From: an uncultured Blautia sp.
GTDB taxonomy: Bacteria; Bacillota; Clostridia; Lachnospirales; Lachnospiraceae
Assembly (NCBI GenBank): GCA_937893675.1
Contig: CALBGI010000044.1
Location: forward strand, 1 to 35,036
Reading direction: 5' to 3'
Length of the DNA stretch: 35,036 nt
A model generated the notes under the pieces. The model made no database searches. It saw only the letters and a list, made by a program, of their open reading frames with translations, and was not told the origin of the DNA. This document shows positions 14,710 to 22,627 of this stretch, piece by piece (the first letter of the stretch is position 1; every line of letters starts with the position of its first letter). A program made the translations under genes and the position numbers.

Positions 14710-15384
14710 ATGAGGCTGCTTTATGCGGAGGATGAACGGGCGCTTTCAGAAGCGGTGACGGACATTCTGACTTATCACAAATATATTGTTGATACTGCGT
14801 ATAATGGCGAGGACGCTTACGATTACGCTGTGGCCGGAGAGTATGACGGCATCATTCTGGACATTATGATGCCAAAAAGGGACGGGCTTGAGGTTCTGTC
14901 AGCCCTGCGGAAAAACGGATGCAGAACGCCGGTCTTGCTTCTCACGGCAAAGGCACAGGTGGAGGAGCGGATCCAGGGGCTGGATGCCGGAGCTGACGAC
15001 TATCTGCCAAAGCCGTTTGATATGGGGGAGCTTCTGGCCCGCGTTCGCGCCATGCTGCGCAGACGGGAGGAATTTCAGCCGGATCTGATTTCCTTTGGAG
15101 ATCTGACGCTGAATATCCAGTCCGGAACGCTTTCCTGCGGCGGCACGGAATTTATCCTCCCGAAACAGGAATACCGACTTATGGAGCAGCTGATGCTAAA
15201 CCAGAATATATTTCTTTCTACGGAGGAGCTTCTGGTAAAGGCGTGGGGGTATGACGCAAAAACGGATATCAACAGCGTCTGGCTCTATATTTCCTACATT
15301 CGCAAAAGGCTTTCGGCAATGAATTCGGAGGTGGAGATCGTGTCAAAACGAAATATTGGTTATCGACTGGAGAAACCGGTATGA
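14710..15384 (+). CDS. OmpR/PhoB-family response regulator
   Basis: A 224-aa two-component regulator. The receiver has E7-D8, phosphoacceptor D51 in I-L-D-I-M-M-P, and K101 in L-P-K-P-F. The C-terminal winged helix (about 128-222) carries the transactivation pattern ending N-I-G-Y-R-L. AAAGGAG at 14697-14703 precedes ATG 14710. It overlaps the kinase gene start by 4 bases (ATGA). Targets are unknown; neighbours suggest the CcdA/TlpA module upstream or the VTC/DUF4956/CotH cluster downstream. Confidence 0.93.
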   Translation: MRLLYAEDERALSEAVTDILTYHKYIVDTAYNGEDAYDYAVAGEYDGIILDIMMPKRDGLEVLSALRKNGCRTPVLLLTAKAQVEERIQGLDAGADDYLPKPFDMGELLARVRAMLRRREEFQPDLISFGDLTLNIQSGTLSCGGTEFILPKQEYRLMEQLMLNQNIFLSTEELLVKAWGYDAKTDINSVWLYISYIRKRLSAMNSEVEIVSKRNIGYRLEKPV

Positions 15385-16592
15385 AGAAGACACTGCGAAA
15401 AAAATTTATTCTTTTTGCCATGTCTGCGGTTACAATTTTGCTGGCGGTGCTGACAGTGGCGATCAATGGATTCAGCTGGATTATTTTGGAGCGTCAGTCC
15501 AGCTCTTTTTTACATATTCTTGCAAGCGGCGGGGAGGATTTTTTCTCCCCGCAATTTCCTGCGTCAAAGCCTTTTGCTCCGCCTGTGGATATGGATACGC
15601 TGAAATCAGCCCGGTTTTTTACTGTTCGCACGGATGCGGAGGGGAACGTTCTGGACGTCAACCTGGAACAGATTTCTGCAGTCAGCAGAGAGGATGCCAT
15701 ACAGTACGCCGGGCAGGCGGAGGGCAGGAAGGGAAAGATTGACCGCTATAAATATGAAGTGAGAGAGTCAGGGAAAGAGCGTCTGATTTTCTTTATGGAT
15801 ACCTCAAGGCAGCTCTGGATATTTATAATGGTGTTCAGCATTTCTTCGGCGATTGTGCTTATTTGCTGACTGGCGATCCTTTTGTTTGTGATCCTGTTTT
15901 CTGAAAGAGCAGTTCGTCCTGTTCTGGCCGGCCTTGAAAAGCAGAAGCAGTTTATTACCAATGCCGGACATGAACTAAAAACGCCTCTTGCGATCATCCA
16001 GTCGAACAATGATGCGTCCGCGCTGATTCATGGGGAAACGAAGTACAGCAAAAACATCCGGCTTCAGACACAGCGCCTGAACGCGCTGATGACCAATCTT
16101 CTGACACTTGCCAGGCTGGATGAGGACAGGAAGCTTCCCATGGAGAAGGTGGATATCAGTGAGCTGGTGGGAGAAATGCTGCCGGCTTACGAGGAGCTTG
16201 CGGCTCAGAAGCAGATTTCTCTGTCAGCAAAGCTCTTGCCCCATACGTTCATGCAGATCAATAGAGACATTTTTTCTCAGATGATTTCCGTTTTGCTGGA
16301 CAATGCGGTGAAGTATACGCCAGAGGGCGGAAGCATTGCGTTTTTTGTGACAAAAGACAACGGTCACATCAGGATCACAGAAGAAAACACCTGCGAGATG
16401 CAGGCGCATTCAGACGCGGAGCAGCTGTTTGAGCGTTTTTACCGGGGAGACAGTGCCAGAACACAGAAAAGCACAGTTTCCGGATATGGCATCGGACTTT
16501 CGGCGGCCCGCGCCATCGCGGAAACCTTTGGCGGCAGACTGACAGCGGAGTATGCGGAAAATAAAACAATTCGTTTTACAGCGCGCTTTTGA
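15381..16592 (+). pseudogene. Sensor histidine kinase interrupted by in-frame TGA
   Basis: A HisKA-type kinase of about 403 codons whose frame is unbroken except for TGA at 15867-15869 (codon 163). The first part has TM1 (about 10-35), an extracytoplasmic region and the start of TM2. After the stop, the same frame gives the rest of TM2, H-E-L-K-T-P with the phospho-acceptor histidine, the N box D-N-A-V-K-Y, and G-Y-G-I-G-L-S. All kinase motifs are intact, so the lesion looks recent (for example TGG to TGA) or is a sequencing error. A TTG at 15882 could start the second part but has no ribosome site and would lack the sensor. Start overlaps the regulator stop. Confidence 0.85.
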
Positions 16593-16628
16593 TTTCAACT
16601 TTATACAATTTCACAGGATTTTCACAGA

Positions 16629-16663
16629 CCTTCCCTCAAGTGTTCACAAGTGGGAAGGTTTTT
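16629..16663 (+). terminator. Intrinsic terminator after the kinase gene
   Basis: CCTTCCC (16629-16635) pairs with GGGAAGG (16652-16658), with an inner GTG/CAC pairing, followed directly by TTTTT (16659-16663). It ends the redox/two-component operon, 37 bases after the kinase stop, and separates it from the VTC-domain gene cluster. Confidence 0.85.
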
Positions 16664-16689
16664 CTAATGTTGGTCTTAGGTTCGTTCTC

Positions 16690-16695
16690 TATAAT
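16690..16695 (+). promoter_or_regulatory. -10 box before the VTC/DUF4956/CotH cluster
   Basis: A perfect TATAAT at 16690-16695 lies between the terminator and the VTC-domain gene. The -35 is poor: TTGGTC (16670-16675) is only 14 bp away and ATGTTG (16667-16672) is 17 bp away. Predicted start is near 16702, giving a 20-base leader that contains AGGAGG. An activator, perhaps the OmpR-type regulator upstream, may be needed. Confidence 0.5.
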
Positions 16696-16721
16696 GGGGA
16701 AAGAGAAAGGAGGAATGCTGC

Positions 16722-17393
16722 TTGCAGTTCAGACATGAGGTAAAGCACAGAATCAGCAATCTGGATATGCTGGTTTTGCGGCAAAGGCTAAGAGCGGTCA
16801 TGAAACCGGACGGCAATGGGAAAAATGGGCAGTATGAGGTTCGCAGCCTGTATTTTGACAATCTGGAGGATAAAGCCCTTCGGGAAAAGCTGGATGGCGT
16901 GAATATACGGGAAAAATACAGAATTCGTCTGTATAATAACGAATTTTCGGTGATTCATCTGGAAAGAAAGTTCAAGCAGGGCGGACTGGGTTATAAGGAG
17001 CTTGCCCCGCTGACCCCGGAACAGGCGCAGCGGCTTGCCAGGGGAGAGATTCTCTGGATGAGAGAAAGCACAGACAAAGTACTTCTCGGTTTTTATGCCA
17101 AAATACAGAGCGAGGGTTTGGCCGCAAAAGTAATCGTGGATTATACGAGAGAAGCGTTTGTATTTCAGCCGGGGAATGTCCGTGTGACGCTGGATTACAA
17201 TATCCGAACGGCGCTTCGCTGCACTGATTTTTTAAATCCGGACTGCGTCACGGTTCCGGTACCGGATTCGCCCTGCATTTTGGAAGTGAAATGGGATGCT
17301 TATCTGCCGGATGTCATTCGCGATATGGTGCAGCTCGGAAACCGACAGAGCGCTGCGTATTCCAAATATGCAGCCTGCCGGATGTACGATTAA
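16722..17393 (+). CDS. VTC-domain protein, polyphosphate polymerase-like
   Basis: A 223-aa cytoplasmic protein with the VTC tunnel-fold pattern: R-H-E-V-K-H at the start, S-L-Y-F-D-N, Y-R-I-R-L-Y, H-L-E-R-K-F-K, V-D-Y-T-R-E, I-L-E-V-K-W-D, and S-K-Y-A-A-C at the end. The alternating E/K/R residues line the nucleotide/polyphosphate tunnel in yeast Vtc4 and related enzymes. The start is TTG 16722, with AGGAGG (16708-16713) 8 bases upstream; the ATG at 16715 is out of frame and stops quickly. DUF4956 and CotH genes follow, a recurrent trio in Lachnospiraceae. Polymerase activity is not proven for this group. Confidence 0.85.
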   Translation: MQFRHEVKHRISNLDMLVLRQRLRAVMKPDGNGKNGQYEVRSLYFDNLEDKALREKLDGVNIREKYRIRLYNNEFSVIHLERKFKQGGLGYKELAPLTPEQAQRLARGEILWMRESTDKVLLGFYAKIQSEGLAAKVIVDYTREAFVFQPGNVRVTLDYNIRTALRCTDFLNPDCVTVPVPDSPCILEVKWDAYLPDVIRDMVQLGNRQSAAYSKYAACRMYD

Positions 17394-17422
17394 AAATTTG
17401 AAATATAAGGAGAAAACAGACT

Positions 17423-18095
17423 ATGACCTTTAGCGACATCTTCAAATCCAGTTTTCTGGAAAATGTATATTCTATCAGCGTTTTGGATATGTTTCTGACG
17501 ATCCTGCTGTCCTTTGGCATCGGGTTGTTTATTTTTTTGATCTATAAGAAAACCTATCGCGGCATTATGTACTCTGCCGGTTTCGGAACTACGCTGATCG
17601 CGCTGACCATGATTACGGCAATCGTTATCCTGGCAGTAACCTCGAATGTGGTACTGTCTCTCGGTATGGTGGGCGCATTGTCCATTGTCCGTTTCCGCAC
17701 AGCGATCAAAGACCCTCTGGATATTGCGTTTTTTGTTCTGGTCCATCGGTGCGGGCATTATCCTGGCGGCAGGTATGATTCCGCTGGCGGTCATCGGCAG
17801 TGTTTGTATCGGCATCATTTTGCTTGTGTTTGTGAACCGGGATTCCAATACGCATCCGTATATGGTGGTGCTGAGCTGTGCTGACCACGATGCGGAAGTA
17901 AGAGCGAAGGAATTTCTTCAGAAAAATGTCACCAGGACAACAATAAAAAGCAAAACCGCTGTTAAAGGGGCGACGGAGCTGAATATCGAGGTTCGGCTGA
18001 AAGATGAGGATACGGATTTTATCAATATCCTCTCGGAAATGCCGGGGATCGGCAATGCGGTGCTTGTATCTTATAACGGCGATTATATGGGGTAA
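17423..18095 (+). pseudogene. DUF4956 membrane protein with +1 frameshift
   Basis: The N-terminal 103 residues read in one frame: three hydrophobic segments, then the conserved G-M-V-G-A-L-S-I-V-R-F-R-T-A-I-K-D-P motif. The rest (L-F-W-S-I-G-A-G-I-I-L onward, one more membrane region and a cytoplasmic alpha/beta-like tail) continues in another frame to 18095. The switch is at the T6 run 17729-17734; removing one T restores a 223-aa protein of normal length. It is either a homopolymer sequencing error, a slippage (phase-variable) site or a true pseudogene. Unshifted translation would give a 153-residue product with a garbled end. The CotH gene begins 5 bases after the restored stop. Confidence 0.85.
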
Positions 18096-18099
18096 GCAT

Positions 18100-19788
18100 A
18101 TGTCAGGAAATAAATATTTTGACCGAATTGCAGGGGCGGTTACCGGAGTGATGCTGGTATTGAGTATTTTGTTTATGAACGGCGGCGCTTTCGGTATTCA
18201 GACAATGGCCCGTACCATGGGCTATGAAAACCGGTTATTTGACAAGACGAAGGTTCACACGGTTGACATTGTGATGGAGGACTGGGAGGAATTTATTGCT
18301 GACGCTGCCAGTGAGGAATATGAGGCGGCAGAGATTGTGATCGACGGTGAGGCCTACAAAAATGTGGGGCTCCGTGCAAAGGGAAACACTTCTCTTTCCA
18401 CGGTAGCTTCCCTTGACAGCGAGCGATACAGCTTCAAGATTGAATTTGACCATTATGACAGCGCAAAATCCTATTATGGGCTGGATAAGATCAGCCTGAA
18501 CAATCTGATACAGGATTCTACGATGATGAAGGATTATCTGTCCTATACCATGATGAATGAATTTGGCGTCAATTCCCCCCTGTGCAGCTATGTCTATATT
18601 ACCGTCAATGGAGAGGATTGGGGCCTGTATCTGGCTGTAGAGGGTGTGGAGGAGGCGTTTTTGGAGCGCAATTACGGCTCTGATTACGGGGAACTCTACA
18701 AGCCTGACAGCATGAGCTTTGGGGGCGGCCGGGGAAACGGCATGGATTTTGACATGGAAGAGATGGATTTTTCAAAGCTTCCGGAAGCATCCGATCAGAC
18801 GGCAATGTTTGGAGGCGGAGGAGAAAACGGCGGGTTCAGCTTCGGCGGAGGCATGGGTTCTTCAGATGTGAAGCTGCAATATGTGGATGATGACCTCGAC
18901 AGCTATTCTAACATCTGGGACAATGCCAAGACCGACATTACCCGGACGGATCAGGAGCGTCTGGTGGAATCCTTGAAAAAGCTGTCAGACAATGAGGACA
19001 TTGCATCGGTTGTGGACATCGAACAGGTGCTCCGCTATTTTGTAGTTCACAATTATATCTGCAATGACGACAGCTACACCGGCATGATGGTTCATAACTA
19101 TTATCTTTATGAGAAAGACGGGAAGCTTTCCATGCTGCCCTGGGATTACAATCTGGGGTTTGGAACCTTTGGAGGCGGAAATGCAACAAGCACAGTGAAT
19201 ACGCCGATTGATTCTCCGGTATCGGGCGGCTCTTCCGACAGACCTATGCTGAACTGGATTTTTGAAAACGAGGAGTATACCGAGCAGTATCATCAGTATT
19301 TTGGGGAGTTTCTGGGCGAGGTGGATATCCAGGGGATCATCAACCAGGCATATGAGCTGATCAGACCCTATGTGGAAAAAGATCCCACTGCGTTTTTCAC
19401 TTATGAAGAATTTGAACAGGGCATGGATACGCTTCGCCGTTTCTGCGAGCTGCGCAGTGAAAGCATTTCCATACAGCTGGAAAATGGAGAGACAACAGAA
19501 AACGGGAATTATGTGGATGCTTCGGATATCACGCTCTCCGATATGGGCTCTATGGCAGGCGGAGGATTTGACGGCGGGATGCCGGAGAGTGTGCCCGGCC
19601 AGATGCCGGAGGGGATGTCGGATCAGATGTCGGAAGATATGCCCGGCCAGATTCCGGATAGAGAGTTTTCTTTCGGCAGAAGCGGGGAAAACGCGCCTGC
19701 TTCAGAGCTTACCGGGTGGATTTGGATTGCGGTATCGGCGGGCATTTTAATGACAGGGCTGATCGTGGCGAAAAAATATAAGAGCTGA
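18100..19788 (+). CDS. CotH-family kinase-like membrane protein
   Basis: A 562-aa protein with an N-terminal membrane segment (about 12-30), a CotH domain and a C-terminal membrane helix (about 540-557) ending K-K-Y-K-S. CotH motifs include G-L-R-A-K-G-N-T-S, Y-G-L-D-K-I-S-L-N-N, G-L-Y-L-A-V-E-G-V-E-E-A-F, and L-P-W-D-Y-N-L-G-F-G with the probable metal-binding aspartate. CotH of spores is an atypical secreted protein kinase. Glycine-rich loops and a Met/Pro/Gly-rich repeat tract (about 480-530) are low complexity. ATG 18100 is chosen over the longer frame from 18004, which overlaps DUF4956; GGGG lies 7 bases upstream. Its target is unknown. Confidence 0.88.
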   Translation: MSGNKYFDRIAGAVTGVMLVLSILFMNGGAFGIQTMARTMGYENRLFDKTKVHTVDIVMEDWEEFIADAASEEYEAAEIVIDGEAYKNVGLRAKGNTSLSTVASLDSERYSFKIEFDHYDSAKSYYGLDKISLNNLIQDSTMMKDYLSYTMMNEFGVNSPLCSYVYITVNGEDWGLYLAVEGVEEAFLERNYGSDYGELYKPDSMSFGGGRGNGMDFDMEEMDFSKLPEASDQTAMFGGGGENGGFSFGGGMGSSDVKLQYVDDDLDSYSNIWDNAKTDITRTDQERLVESLKKLSDNEDIASVVDIEQVLRYFVVHNYICNDDSYTGMMVHNYYLYEKDGKLSMLPWDYNLGFGTFGGGNATSTVNTPIDSPVSGGSSDRPMLNWIFENEEYTEQYHQYFGEFLGEVDIQGIINQAYELIRPYVEKDPTAFFTYEEFEQGMDTLRRFCELRSESISIQLENGETTENGNYVDASDITLSDMGSMAGGGFDGGMPESVPGQMPEGMSDQMSEDMPGQIPDREFSFGRSGENAPASELTGWIWIAVSAGILMTGLIVAKKYKS

Positions 19789-19806
19789 TCACAGCCTGGA
19801 TGTGAT
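19788..19806. repeat. Short inverted repeat after the CotH gene
   Basis: ATCACA (19788-19793) and TGTGAT (19801-19806) flank 7 bases, starting at the CotH stop codon. It could be a weak hairpin at the transcript end, but no T run follows. The remaining bases to 19853 are unremarkable. Confidence 0.3.
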
Positions 19807-19853
19807 ATAAAGTGCATAAAAAACCCCCTCTAAAACCAAAATCTTCCCCTCTT

Positions 19854-19880
19854 TTGCACAAAAGAATTTCTCTGTATAAT
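19854..19880 (+). promoter_or_regulatory. Promoter of the CUT2 sugar transporter operon
   Basis: TTGCAC at 19854-19859 and a perfect TATAAT at 19875-19880 are separated by 15 bp, slightly short. Transcription would begin near 19887, at the left edge of the inverted repeat described at 19885-19929. Confidence 0.6.
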
Positions 19881-19884
19881 AAAA

Positions 19885-19929
19885 GCATATCAGGAATGAA
19901 CATACATCTGTAAACATTCCGAAATATGC
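19885..19929 (+). promoter_or_regulatory. Interrupted palindrome in the transporter leader
   Basis: GCATAT (19885-19890) pairs with ATATGC (19924-19929) and GGAATG (19893-19898) with CATTCC (19915-19920). It sits exactly at the predicted transcription start and ends before the ribosome site. It could be an operator for a repressor or a leader hairpin that affects stability or translation. Confidence 0.5.
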
Positions 19930-19948
19930 AGGAAAGGAAGGAAAGCAT

Positions 19949-21460
19949 ATGAATGAAGTCATTGTCTCCATGAAGGACATCAGCAAAAGCTTCCCAGGAG
20001 TAAAGGCTCTGGATCATGTACAGTTTGAGCTGCGTTCCGGCGAGGTTATGGCGCTTCTGGGAGAGAACGGCGCCGGAAAATCCACTCTGATGAAGATTCT
20101 GAGCGGTGTTTATACCAGAGACGAAGGAACCGTGGAGATTTTCGGAAAACAGTATGACGACCTGACGCCGAAGCAGGCACAGGAAGTCGGCGTGGCCATT
20201 ATCCACCAGGAGCTGAATATGTGCCGTCATCTGTCTGTCACAGAAAACATGTTTCTGGGCAGGGAGGTAAAGGGAAAGGTTTCTCTGAACAACGCGGCCA
20301 TGCAGAAAGAGGCGAAAAGGATCCTGGATGATCTGAACATGGATATTGACCCGAACCAGATGGTGGGGGACCTTCCGGTATCCAAGCAGCAGATGGTGGA
20401 GATCGCAAAAGCGCTTTCCATTCACGCAAAGGTGCTGATTATGGACGAACCGACTTCTTCTCTGACCGCAAAAGAAATCGAGGATCTGTTCCGCATTATC
20501 CGTAAGCTTAAGGCAGACGGCTGCGGCATTGTGTATATTTCCCACAGACTGGAGGAGCTGGCGCATATTGTGGACCGCGTGACGATCATGCGGGACGGCC
20601 AGTATATCACCAGCGGAAATTTTGCGGATATGACCATGGACAACATCATTACCAACATGGTTGGCCGTGAGATCAAGGAGAAATTCCCCCGTGTGGAATG
20701 TCCCAAGGGCAAGAAGATATTTGAGGTAAAAAATTTAAATGCAGGCCGCATGGTACGAAACATCAATTTCTCTGTATATGAAGGCGAAATCGTAGGCTTC
20801 GCAGGTCTTATGGGCGCCGGAAGAACAGAGACCACCCGGGCGATCTTCGGAGTGGATGAAAAAGAGAGCGGCGAAATTTATGTGGACGGCAAGCAGGTGA
20901 AGATCAACTGTCCCATGGATGCAATCCGAAACGGAGTTGTTCTGGCTCCGGAGGACAGAAAGAAGGACGGTCTGTGCACGAAGCTGAGCATCCGTCAGAA
21001 TCTGGCGCTGCCGAATCTGGATCTGGTATGCAACAGCCTGGGCGTGATCAACAGCAAAAAAGAAGAAGCGCTTTGCGAGAAGGCAGTAAAGGATCTGCTC
21101 ATTAAAACGCCGAATGTGGAAATTGATTCCGGCAATTTGTCCGGCGGAAACCAGCAGAAGGTGGTTGTGGGAAAATGGCTGGCCCGCAATTCCAGAGTTG
21201 TTATTTTTGACGAGCCCACCAGAGGAATTGACGTTGGAGCGAAGGTTGAAATCTACAACCTGATGAACCAGCTGAAAAAACAGGGCATTGCAGTGATGTT
21301 TGTCTCCTCGGAGATGCCGGAGGTCATGGGGATTGCCGACAGGATCATCGTCATGTGCGACGGGCGCATTACCGGCGAGGTTATGGCGAAAGAGACCACG
21401 CAGAACGAGATTCTGACGTACGCAACTGCATTTGAAAACAAAAATATTCAGACCAGCTGA
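19949..21460 (+). CDS. CUT2 sugar ABC transporter ATPase (MglA/RbsA-like)
   Basis: A 503-aa tandem ATPase that powers a monosaccharide importer. NBD1 has Walker A G-E-N-G-A-G-K-S (38-45), Q87, Walker B V-L-I-M-D-E-P-T (162-169) and switch H199. NBD2 has the family-typical degenerate Walker A G-L-M-G-A-G-R-T-E (286-294), L-S-G-G-N-Q-Q-K-V (397-405) and V-V-I-F-D-E-P-T-R-G-I-D (417-428). An A/G-rich ribosome site precedes ATG 19949. Permease and binding protein follow in order. Substrate is probably a hexose or pentose; a dead paralogue of this protein is encoded at 26364-27860. Confidence 0.95.
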   Translation: MNEVIVSMKDISKSFPGVKALDHVQFELRSGEVMALLGENGAGKSTLMKILSGVYTRDEGTVEIFGKQYDDLTPKQAQEVGVAIIHQELNMCRHLSVTENMFLGREVKGKVSLNNAAMQKEAKRILDDLNMDIDPNQMVGDLPVSKQQMVEIAKALSIHAKVLIMDEPTSSLTAKEIEDLFRIIRKLKADGCGIVYISHRLEELAHIVDRVTIMRDGQYITSGNFADMTMDNIITNMVGREIKEKFPRVECPKGKKIFEVKNLNAGRMVRNINFSVYEGEIVGFAGLMGAGRTETTRAIFGVDEKESGEIYVDGKQVKINCPMDAIRNGVVLAPEDRKKDGLCTKLSIRQNLALPNLDLVCNSLGVINSKKEEALCEKAVKDLLIKTPNVEIDSGNLSGGNQQKVVVGKWLARNSRVVIFDEPTRGIDVGAKVEIYNLMNQLKKQGIAVMFVSSEMPEVMGIADRIIVMCDGRITGEVMAKETTQNEILTYATAFENKNIQTS

Positions 21461-21476
21461 TGGGAGGAGAAAGAAC

Positions 21477-22496
21477 ATGAACAATAATCAGAAGAGCCCA
21501 TTGAAAAAGCTTTTGGCTGTCAGGGGCATGGGGGCAGCCCTCACCGCTTTTGTAGGACTGATCATTATTTACATCGCATTTGGTATTATCAATACCGCGG
21601 TATTTTCCGGACAGAATATCCTGAACCTGCTTCGTTCCATGTCAAAATACCTGCTGATCGGTATTGCGCAGAGCTATGTACTGATCACCGGAAACATTGA
21701 CCTGTCTATCGGTTCCGTAGTCGGCATGAGCGCAATGATCACAGCAACGCTCATGGTTGGCGGAATGAATCCGGTCCTGGCGATTTTGATCACGCTGGTA
21801 TGCTGCCTGGCAGTTGGAGTGGTAAACGGATATCTGGTAGGAAAGTTTAAGCTTCCGCCTTTCATTGCAACTCTGGGAACCATGTTTGTGGCAAGAGGTA
21901 TTGCGTACATGGTAAACGGAAACCGCAACACAGACGCGATTGCGACCGGTGTGGGCAAAGAAACCGGCGACGCCTTCCAGAATTTCTTTTACTATGGAAA
22001 AACCCTTGGTGTGTATAACACCTTCTGGATCGCGGTGATCGTGTTTATTATTTTCTTCTTCCTGCTTTCCAAGACAAGAACCGGCCGTCACATTTACGCC
22101 ATTGGCTCCAATGTGGACGCAGCGAAGCTCTCCGGCGTCAATGTAGTGGCAACCACGATCAAGACCTATCTGGTCAGCGCGGTATGTGCCTGCCTGGTTG
22201 GCTGGATCCTCTGCGCACAGGCTGGTATGGGAAACATGGAAGCCGGAAACATGTATGAGATGTACGGCGTAGCAGCAGGCGTTATCGGCGGCGTATCTCC
22301 CCTTGGAGGAACCGGTATTCTTCTGGGAACCTTTGCCGGTGCGGCAGTATGGCAGACACTGGAAAATGGTCTGAACATGATCGGCGCGCAGGTTGGTATC
22401 CAGCGTGTCGTGATCGGTGTCATCGTAGTTGCAGCTGTTCTGCTGGATGTGGTTGTAAGAAACGGCCAGTTCGGCAAACGCAAAAAGAACAAATAA
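21477..22496 (+). CDS. CUT2 sugar ABC transporter permease (MglC/RbsC-like)
   Basis: A 339-aa integral membrane permease with about ten hydrophobic segments and characteristic family motifs: Q-S-Y-V-L-I-T-G-N-I-D-L-S-I-G-S-V, P-P-F-I-A-T-L-G-T-M, G-R-H-I-Y-A-I-G-S-N and G-G-V-S-P-L-G-G-T-G. ATG 21477 is chosen because GGGAGGAG is just upstream; the frame open from 21432 lies inside the ATPase gene. A large hairpin starts at its stop codon. Confidence 0.94.
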   Translation: MNNNQKSPLKKLLAVRGMGAALTAFVGLIIIYIAFGIINTAVFSGQNILNLLRSMSKYLLIGIAQSYVLITGNIDLSIGSVVGMSAMITATLMVGGMNPVLAILITLVCCLAVGVVNGYLVGKFKLPPFIATLGTMFVARGIAYMVNGNRNTDAIATGVGKETGDAFQNFFYYGKTLGVYNTFWIAVIVFIIFFFLLSKTRTGRHIYAIGSNVDAAKLSGVNVVATTIKTYLVSAVCACLVGWILCAQAGMGNMEAGNMYEMYGVAAGVIGGVSPLGGTGILLGTFAGAAVWQTLENGLNMIGAQVGIQRVVIGVIVVAAVLLDVVVRNGQFGKRKKNK

Positions 22497-22544
22497 GATT
22501 ACAGGATTGTGAGAGCACGAAGTGCGGAACAATCCGTGTAATCT
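22496..22544 (+). other. Long intercistronic hairpin between permease and binding-protein genes
   Basis: The left arm AGATTACA-GGATTGT (22496-22510) pairs with 22529-22544, with one bulged G at 22536; an apical GCAC-GAA-GTGC stem-loop lies at 22515-22525. No T run follows, so termination is unlikely. Its place just 5' of the binding-protein message suggests a processing or stabilising role that raises binding-protein levels. Confidence 0.65.
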
Positions 22545-22563
22545 GAAAACCACATAACCTACG

Positions 22564-22591
22564 AACTAACCCGTAGCTTCTACGGATAGTT
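22564..22591 (+). other. Second hairpin before the binding-protein gene
   Basis: AACTA (22564-22568) pairs with TAGTT (22587-22591) and CCGTAG (22571-22576) with CTACGG (22580-22585) around a 3-base loop. It lies 22 bases before AGGAGG (22614-22619) and may act with the preceding hairpin as a 5' stabiliser. Confidence 0.55.
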
Positions 22592-22627
22592 ATAAAAAAA
22601 CTATATAATTTCAAGGAGGATTTTAAA

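Noticed and set aside
15867..15869. Selenocysteine or recoded Trp at the kinase TGA
   Set aside because: No stem-loop typical of a bacterial SECIS is visible right after the TGA, the codon falls in a membrane helix rather than a redox site, and many other genes here end in TGA, so the code is standard.
17729..17737. Programmed frameshift in DUF4956
   Set aside because: Restoring the frame needs a +1 shift, while T-rich slippery sites usually give -1; there is no downstream pseudoknot or internal ribosome site evident, so an indel is simpler.
19709..20566. 285-codon open frame on the - strand
   Set aside because: It spans the end of CotH, the promoter region and the start of the CUT2 ATPase in antisense, with no domain or ribosome site that would support it.
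21642..22553. 303-codon open frame on the - strand
   Set aside because: It is antisense to a well-supported permease gene and has low-complexity, His/Cys/Gln-rich composition.
22604..22609. TATAAT just before the CUT2 binding-protein gene as a promoter
   Set aside because: Transcription would start inside or after the ribosome binding site at 22614-22619, leaving no usable leader.
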